Source of the DNA: Hofstenia miamia
Lineage: Eukaryota > Xenacoelomorpha > Acoela
Direction: 5' to 3'
Assembly (NCBI GenBank): GCA_004352715.1
Contig: SCFE01000074.1
Coordinates: 1,772,559 to 1,836,558 of the forward strand
DNA: 64,000 nucleotides
In this document: piece by piece, positions 51,201 to 61,200 of the stretch
Numbering within the stretch: the first letter of the stretch is position 1
How the letters are laid out: each line of letters begins with the position of its first letter
Position numbers and translations under genes: made by a program
The notes under the pieces: model-generated
What the model saw: only the letters and a program-made list of their open reading frames with translations
What the model was told of the DNA's origin: nothing
Database searches by the model: none

Positions 51201-54200
51201 GCAAAAGATCGGATTTCGGTTACGTCACTCTTTTCAAGGTCATCTAGTGCTAATCTAGCTGCTTCCAAAGCCGGCAGAGCTTCAGCCAAAGCTTCTTCAG
51301 CCGATTTCTATATGAAGAGAGTGCTTAAAACTATTATCTATAATACAATGGGGGATATTCAAAAAATTTTAAATTTTTTTGAAATGGGCTAATTTTGTAT
51401 ATATTTGCGTGATATTTACAAAAAAAGTGTACCAGTCCCTGAAATTTATTAGTTTTTATTTAATTTGATTTTTATTTTCACAATCCCATTACCCAAATTT
51501 CATTTTTATGACGTCACTTCAGTGCAAACAAATTTGATAACATGTTTATTTCAATATCTTTTACTTTATACTCTATATGTTATCAAATTTGTTTACACTG
51601 AAGTGAGGTCACACAAATGAAATTTGGGTAATGGGTATGTGAAAATAAAAATCAAATTAAAGAAAAACTAATAAATTTCAGGGACTGGTACATCTTTTTT
51701 TGTAAATATCACGCAAATATATACAAAATTAGCCCATTTCAAAGAAATTTAAAATTTTGCGAATATCCCCCATTTGTATAAGAATTTAATGAAATTGGCC
51801 TCCAAAACATTTCATAAATACATTGAAAAATGACAGGCTTAAGTTACCAAGCAACGTACTGCGTGCTTATAATTTGAGTACAAGCTGTTAAATTCTAAAA
51901 AATAAAAAATGTCCAACCTTCTCAACGGAAATAATCTTGCTTTGCTTTTCAATGTCCTTTGCGGCTATTTCTGCGGCTGCTTTCTTTGTGTTCGCTTTCT
52001 CTGAAGACGCTTGAATAGTCGTAAGAAGTTCATTACATTCCTTAGTTTTTTTAGCCAAAACGACTTTTTGTTCTTCCAGACGCTTGTTAAGGACATCCAA
52101 CTGTTCGGAAGCCTCTTGAATTTTCGCCAGTCCACTTTCCAGGCGTTCACACTGAAAACAGCGAGATAATAAGAAACACCAAAAAAAATAATTGAAGTTT
52201 AACACTGAAAACAGCGAGATAATAAGAAACACCAAAAAAAACAATTGAAGTTCATTTTAAGCAAGAGTTCATAGAAAGAGTTGATGACAAACAAATCAAA
52301 GAACTCTAACAAATCGGGGACCTGATATAGAAGTAAATTCTTGATTTTTTAAATATTGAAAAAATATCTACAGAATATTTTGCATATTCACTGACAAAAC
52401 GGTGTGAAACGTATAAAATTATACTTCTGAAATATTTAAAATCACCTGTGAAACTACGAATTTATCCTTAAGATCAAGCAGTCGTGTGTAGGTGTTGATA
52501 AAATCCAAATAATTCTTAGGAGTGACGTAATTAGCCCTTCGCAGACGAGCGAGAAACTGTCGACTGTATTCTCCAACCAGCTGGTGTACTTCTACAACGT
52601 AATTGACAACGTTTTCTAATTGTTTCTCTGGAACAAGTGGATTGTTTGAAAGGAACACGCTTGCTACTGCGAGAAGAGCTTGCTCCGGCCAGGCGCTGAA
52701 CCAATCAATGCTGGTGTTGTTCACCAAACCAGGGAAGTTGCGACATCGTGTTCGAAGCATGTCTCCTACTGGCGACATTGCCAAAACTGAAATATATTGA
52801 AATCCAATTTCTTTTATATTAAACCCTACCGATGTGGAGATTATTGGCGCATTTCTGAACAAAAAACTGCCAAATCACTTCCTTAACTGGAGCACATCCA
52901 GCAGCAATTGCTTCTGCCCGAACGTTTCCAATTATGCCTTCCTTCTCATCATCAGGAAAGAGTGCAGGCACGATTCCAGAAGTTAACATATTGTTAATCA
53001 ACTCCAGAAAACCTAATAACAACGTTTTTGCTTAAGAAATTGTATTACTATTATAGCAATAGAATACACAAGCAATAAACAAGCATTTATCACACAACTA
53101 ACGATGAGAAATGCTAAACATGCATTGTATGTTTACCTTCACCGTCTGGACCATCGTCTGCAAAGATTATTGATTATACAAAAATTACAATGAACTTGGG
53201 CTCTTATAGAAAAGAAATGTATAAACATACCTTCTTGAGCAACATGTGCATCGGTAAAAAGGAACATCATTTTTCGATCCTCAATACCAAGTTTGTTATA
53301 AAGTACTTTAAGATCCTCTCTAAAGTTGTTTTCATCATATCCACGACTTAGTGTAATTTCGAAGACGTCACAACCTAAATTCCAATAAGTCTTTCAACTT
53401 CATGTTAAATACAAACCTGCTGCAAATGCTGCAAGTCTAGCAAGAGATTGCTTGCCACTGCCACCAACTCCAACTAAGAGACAATGACCCTTCTCCATGC
53501 GAATAACTCGGTGGATTCTAGTTATATGTTCCAAAGCATCATCAAACAAAACAAGATTCATTTTCGTATATCGTTCATTGTATTCTTCAAGAATTTCAGT
53601 GAACAAAGCCTTACTGGCTTGGTAGTCTTGAATGTCTTCATAAACTCGAGGTTCTCCTTCATCTAAAGCGGTGCGATAGTCTCCAAATAATATCGGATCT
53701 CGTGTAGCGAACTTCAAACATGACTTAAAGTTCTCTTCAATGAGAGCAGTTAACATCCCCTAAATTAAAAAGTTTCTTTAAACTAATACATTTTTAATCT
53801 GAGATTATTTCGGTAGAGAATTTGATTGAATTATGAAGGAAGGATTAATCTTATAAATGAATGAATCCAAACAAATATTTACCTTAAATTATAACATAAA
53901 ATGTCAAGATTTCCTGAGAGTTCTTACCGAGACTAAGGTCTTGTCTTCGTCGTTTATCAATCGATCGAAAAACACTCTTAGACATTCGTTTCGCCACACG
54001 CGAATGAATTTTTCTTTAGAATCAAACTTATCTGGAGTTGTTAAGCAAAGACCTTGATAAACACGTGAAAGATCCCGTAGATTGAAAATGTAATGAAACT
54101 TGGAAGGTGTTGGCGGTAATGCCTAAAATATATTAGCTATTGTACTAGAGAATCCTAGAATATACTAAAGAAACGTAGATATTTGTCTAGGATTCCTCAC

Positions 54201-57200
54201 CTGTATGATCTGTGTATACAGAGACATTGTGCTCGATGTAATCTTTGCAGCGCAAGATGAAATATCGTCTGCAAAGTTTTGCAAATGACCGGAAAGTATT
54301 GAAAGGTAGATTCGTGTGAGCGACTCTTCCGGTGGGAAAGGAATGTTGAAAACTGTAAACAATGAAATAAAACGAGGATCAACCTCATTTCTGCCTCCCC
54401 CAGGCTAAAGAGTTGCAACTTAAACTTCTATGTAAGTAGATTCAATTTTAAACAATCATCAATATAAAAGATGGTAAAAAGTTTATGATTATTTCTACCA
54501 ACAAAATCCTTACTCGACCCATTGCAGCCATATATCCAATGTCTCGGAAATGTTTCAAGTTGAGATCCTTTCCACGACTGTACATGGCATCTCTTTCAAC
54601 CAAAAGTTTTAGTAAAGCAATAGGCTGTTGTGTCCCGTAGCTGTCAACCTTAAACAAACATTCGTCAAGGAACAATAATACGGTCAAAAGTAATGGATAA
54701 AGCTTAAACCATAAATTCTTCAAATTAATACTTGCGGCATGTTCATGTCGTCAATGAAGACCATAAGCCTTTTCCCTGGAGGCGGTCCAAATGAATCTTT
54801 TGTTCGTTTCTCAACATTGGCTTCAAGATTTCTTTGAACATCCATAGAAGTAGTTCTGGAAGAGAAATTGATGTTTAGAACCAGGAAATTGTCTGAATTA
54901 AGACCTCGCAGAAAATTGGACATAGTGGCAGTCTTGGAAGTTCCAGTCTCGCCAACAAAGAGTATTGGCTTTTTAATATTGCACTAAATACATTAATATT
55001 AAATCCATGCCTAATTTAAACAGAAAAATGATTTCAACATGAAAGCATGGTTTGAAAATGTTCTCAAATTTAATGCAAAGTTCTGGGTCCCTATGACTTA
55101 GAATAGCTGTAAAATCTCAAGAATTTAATATTCATAGTTCAAAAAGGAGAAGCTATCATTTGTTGTAAGTCAAACATTCGATGTTGCTAATGTCTATGTA
55201 TGAAAACTTAACATCATTATTGATGATCTATTCTACAAGAAAATGATGAAATATATGGATAACTACCAATAGTGGATTGATCGGCTTGTACTAAATAAAA
55301 CAAATCAATTTAATAATAAAAGTATAAAATAGAAATGATATATTTGGATGAAGAACTTACAACTTGATTTAAAAGCCATGTATTACGAACGGTGTCCATC
55401 GTTGGGACAAGTATGTCATTGAAGCGAACGGAAGGATCATGTTTATACTTGGGAACGAGATCAGCCCACTTAACCCACTTGCTTTTCTCTTGGTCAAAGT
55501 GGTAACTGTAGACAGTTGGTAGTTCTCCTAAAAGTTTGCATTAGAAGACAATGGATAAATACCTCACCAATTAATAAACGAAAAAGACATTATAAAAGTT
55601 ACACTAAAGTCAAAATATTTATTTAACGAACATGGTCGGAAAAATATAAATTACAATATAAAAATATACCTACAGCATAAAATAATTTATAATTAAATCT
55701 TAAAAATATTTTTTTAACCCAATAATACCAACAACCATATCAACTTAAAAATCAAAACGAACAAATCGAAAAAATTTAAATCAATAACAGTCTTCTCATC
55801 TCCATCGGGAGTAAGGAATGGGCCAACATGAACACAAATACATGATGACATTGTTAATAAACCTATTTAAACTGAAGAAAACTAGCATGAGAAATATTCT
55901 GATTTCTAGGACTCCAAATCTGCACACATTACTTCTATGAGTTCTGAAACCCGGTGGTTTCACTTTGAAATATAAGATCCCTAGTATTGAACTAACTCTC
56001 ATGATATTCATTTTCAAAAAGTTTGTTTGCAGTATACGCAACAATGCTGCTATCTCGTATGAAGCTACTTGAAGATGCCAAAAATGTGCTAAGAAAGAGC
56101 GAAACAATATTAATAATGTTAATGACCATTACACAATCTCTAATAATAAAACTTAATAAAAATTGTAACTGATTATTTGGATTCCACGAAATTTGATAGG
56201 TCCTTGAATCAATACGACACATGAAATATGTAATAGATCAAAATAACGTCCCCATGAAAATCACTGAAACCATTTAATACTTGATTCAAATACATTTAAA
56301 TTTCATTCATTCGTTCTATTCTGTTAAGTTTAATTCAATATATTCCAGTCTCAAATAGAATAACAGTAAAATAAACACAAAATCCCAACATCTACCTGGC
56401 AATTCCCCAATCGACGCAGGCTTATTTGCATCAGACGTAACAGGCATCCCTGCAATACTCTTCAAGTGATTATCGAATTTATCTCGTCCATCATTCATTA
56501 AAGCGCCACCCAGCGACCAATAGAGAGCTTCGACGAAAATCATTTCCATCAGGTCAGGGTGACTGTACTCGCTGGGAAGAGTAGCATCTAACACTAGAGT
56601 CAATTGGCTCACCTAAATTACAATGCCTAAAATAAAAGCAACATATGTACAATAGTGAATGCATAAATCAATGACCCCATTGTCTTAAAATTATAAAATT
56701 AGATCTATGCTGAAAAACTCACTAAATTAAGATCAGTTAGAGCGATAATCGGCTTAATGGGTTCCTGTTGGCGACCATCCACCATTCCTTCAATGATCAA
56801 TCCAATGAGCGATGGTACGTACTTCTCGTAAAGTCTTTGAAGATCGTCTTGCTCGGCTGCAGGTCTGGACTGGCACCATTTCAACCAAAAAGGTTCATAA
56901 CGGAGGTTTTTGGGATCCACAAACACCATGCCACATCGAGATACAGTAGCAGGCGATGCGTACTGAAGATCACCGACTTCGAAAAGCAGCGCACAGTGCT
57001 TTTGTAATCGAATTCGCTCTCCATTCGCAAGTGTAAGCAACTTGTTGTCGTCCATAACAGAATTCATGTTTTCAACCCAAAGGGCATCAACGTCTCCGTC
57101 AAAGAGAACGTATTTGCGTTCGTTCTTATCAGTGGGTTTATTAATGTCGCGGAAGATATTTGATAACAGACCATCAGTCCAGTCGCGTGTGGTGGGATCC

Positions 57201-58139
57201 AAAATTCCATACAGCTCAATGACCGTGATAGCTAAAATACAGTAGTATTTAAGCAAAATTCAAATGAGAATTTAAATTCTTCAATACAACTTACTTCATA
57301 GATGCCAAACAATATGGAGATCAGACTTGTCAACGAGACGACATTTCCAAGCTCGGCTCGGCTCGGCTCGTTTAAATTTTGTATAAGTTCGGCTCGGCTC
57401 GCCACATAAAATCTTTGAATGTGGCTCGTTTTAGCTCGGTAATTTTTTTAAAAATATTGTGCTCAAAGAATTTTTTACATAGCTCTTCCTATTATTTAAT
57501 AAACATTTCTTAAATAAGATTACTGGAAAGGCATACTGAATGCAAAAAATGTGAAAAATCTCCATAATAAAGTTAACAAGCAGAACTATAAATTTGCTTT
57601 TTCCTAAAATAGGCTCGTTGTATATCAAATAATGTGCTCAAGCTCGGCTCGGCTCGTTAGAAGCTCGGCTCGTTGACAAGTCTGATGGAGATCAATATTA
57701 TTTAAAAGATAATTACCCTTAGCATTCATCACATGCATTTTCGTTGGAATTCCCAGTTTCGTTTGAGTTTGACAAAGAGTATTGATTACAACTGATTTCC
57801 CACCAGAGGTTGGTCCAACCACCATAGAAGTATGACGTGTCATCATTGTTTCATAGAGTTGAACAACTTTATCAGCCTAAGTTATATAATAAGAGATGAA
57901 TTATTCTTACATAATACTGTACTTGTTGGTCTAGTAAAATGTAACCTTTTGATGTTAAAACCTCTTCCACAGCATCGTTAAATTGAGGATAACGGACTCG
58001 TGGGCAATCCAAACCAGGGAAGAGATCATTGATTAATCCCATGAATAAGGGAACATCTTCAAATACAAATCTAAATGAAGATATTAGTGCCATATACATC
58101 ACATTCATCAAACATATAAGTAAATTATATTTTAATGAA

Positions 58140-58202
<63 letters not shown>

Positions 58203-61200
58203 AACAATTTAGGTAATGAAATATAAATTTGGAGAGAATGTATTTATGTGCATTAACACAATTGATCAAAGAAAGGCTAAAGGCAATGAAAAATAAAAGA
58301 TATAAATTTCTCAACATTGGGTAACTTTTAACACACATTGATATTATTGCTGTTTTTCGATTGCATAATTATCAACAGATTTCTAATAACTGTGTAAGTC
58401 ATTTTTGAAAATCTAAATTCTTTTATAATTAGATAATATACGTTCGAACGATATACGCATATATAATGCATATGAAACCATTATACTTAAGAAATAACAA
58501 ATACTTTGGCATGTTCATATCTCGAAGAGCACGCATTAGAACCAACTCTTCACTGAGGTCAGGAGAACCCCGCTTAAGTTCACCAGCCATAACTAACACT
58601 GATTTTAAAGCACGCAAACCAAAATCATAATGATGTTGTTTGGACAACTGCTCTTTTGCTAATTTGTAAAGCACTGTCATTTTCTTCGCTAGAACCTAAA
58701 CTAAGTTGAAAGCAGAAACTTTACAAAATCCTACAAACCTTCGCGATAAGAAAACCTTCAGAAAGTAACATGATCTCACAGATCTGCTGCAAATCAGGAA
58801 CAATTACAACGACGGGTCGGAAAAGTGCCTTAACACTTTCTGGTAGCTCGGTACGGCCGGCATAACCTGGATTCATAGTTATAAATATGCCCAATCGAGA
58901 GTCAAGTGCAATTTCTGTTCCTTCGAACTGAAATCGCTTCAGCTTCATGATGAGTGCGTTCTGAATGGTTTTTATTTGTGTAGAAATAACAGACAACACG
59001 GAGGCGTCGATGCGATTGAATTCATCAAAACAGCCCCATGCACCACATTGAGCCAAACCTACATCGAATATAATTATATTCACCATTTAAATACAATTTA
59101 TTCAAATATTATCAAAAATATAAGTTCGAATTTATTAGAAACATTTGCCCAGCTAATTTGAAAAAAAATTGTCATACCTGAAAAGATCTTTCCCACAGCA
59201 CGGAAATCCATTCCTTCACCACAATTTGTAACAACGCATAGTAAGCCCAAAGCCTTAGCCAAATCTTTTACTGTTTCCGTCTTGCCAGTACCTGCAGGAC
59301 CAGCCGGTGCACCACCCAAATACATGTTCAAAGCCTGAAAAATCAAAACATAAAATATGACTATAAGGTTGATGCTAATAAAGATATGTTAGCTGAACTT
59401 ACTTGAGTTAGTGTAAGATAAATTCTATCTGTAAGTGGAGTGATAACAAGTCTTCCATTTAACCCCATGTACTCATAACCATATCCAAACCCACCAGTAC
59501 ATTGCCGAATGAATAATTCATCTTCCTCTTTTTCCCAATAAAATCTCAACTGACTCTCCCACTGAAACTCTCTCGAATCCATTATACTAAATATCAAAAA
59601 GATCAAAACGTACGTGTTCACTCGATTCAGACAATCAAGCACCTTCTATTAAAAGGTATGGTAATCACCAAAACTTACCTGTCTCTCACAAATCCATCAA
59701 TAATGTCTCTTGCGTGTACCTCAATAATCAAAACAGTGTTAAACTTCATTCGATCATTCTTTTGCAAAGGAGATCGAACCTTCACTACGAGATCATCCAA
59801 CTGACTGTTCAACTTCTTTGAATAGTTCTTTAGAGCAAGCTTTTGCCCTTTCTTCACCTTGTTGAAAACATCCTCAACTTCCCATGTCCACCAAACCTGG
59901 TTAGCAGCAAGAACGATCATACCCTGATACAGTAACATCCAGTCAACTCTAAATATGCAACAAATATTTAATAACAAATACCTAGCTTAAAATAATTTTG
60001 AAATGATAAATATTACATCCATACCGAGTGGTAGTTTCACAGTATCTGAATATGGCCTCTTTAGTAATAAGCCGGTTAGATCGTCGCATTTCTTGAAGAA
60101 TGCTTGTCATCCAATCTTCTACTCTTCCGTCAGTAGGTATGGCTGCTTTGAATTCCATCACCTCTTTTTCAGCAGAAATCATCGCAGTGGCAACATTTTC
60201 GTTATTGTTACCACGCTCGTAACGTAAACTTGCAATATTGTCGTACATCTAAAATAAGACTAAATTAAAATTTATATAAAGTCTTGAAGATAATTTCACT
60301 ATCAAAATCACTGAAACCATTTAATACTCGACTCAAATCAATTTAAATTTCATTCATTCGTTCTAATGTGTTAAGTTTTATTCTATACATTTTCAACAAG
60401 CGTACATAGTGACATATGAGGAAAAATTAGTGAAATTCTAAAATGCTAAATATAGCTGTGCAATATACTCATAGTTTGACAACTTCAGGCTGAATTAATA
60501 GTTACATTGTTAAGTAATTATAAAGGTATACATAAATTGCAATTTTCAGTAAATACATTCATTGACACCACAGCGAGTTGATAAACTACGATTTGTATTT
60601 GGAGTAGATAGCGACATGTATAGATTTTCAGGCGCACATTTTGTGGCTTACAGAAGAACTTACTCTCAATACTCTGAATAGACAGATATTATTCCAAACA
60701 AAGAAATAATTTCTTTAAACTAGTAGTATGTAGAAACAAATTTAAATAGTTCATTTTGCAGCCAAAAAGATAATATATTTTTTGATAAAATATTACAATA
60801 CAATATAATACATCTTTGCATGCAAGCTATGAGTAGAGACAAAATGATTTTTTAGAAGAAAATCATAAATATATTTTAAATTTTTTCTCTCATATCATGT
60901 TATTGAGGCCCAATTAAATTTAAGCCAAGACAATATAAATCCAACATTAAATTGGCAGCAGTTGAATTCTAAATCACAATTTTTTTTTACCAACAGCGTA
61001 GTATACAAAATGCTGAGCTTTGAAAATAGCCAGTGTTGTTCGCAAGGAGCCCATCATTAAAGGCCCCTTTGCATCGACTGGCATTCGCACTTTGTTGATT
61101 GGCTATTTTAAAATCAATGGGTATTGACCATCGCAATGTATCATATGAATTATTTAATTTTTATTTTCTTTGCTATGGAAGAAATAAAAAATAAACTATA

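Noticed and set aside
55796-56222. Minus-strand open frames in the DNAH10 intron as extra exons
   Set aside because: The flanking exons join in phase with conserved sequence, and these frames have no dynein resemblance.
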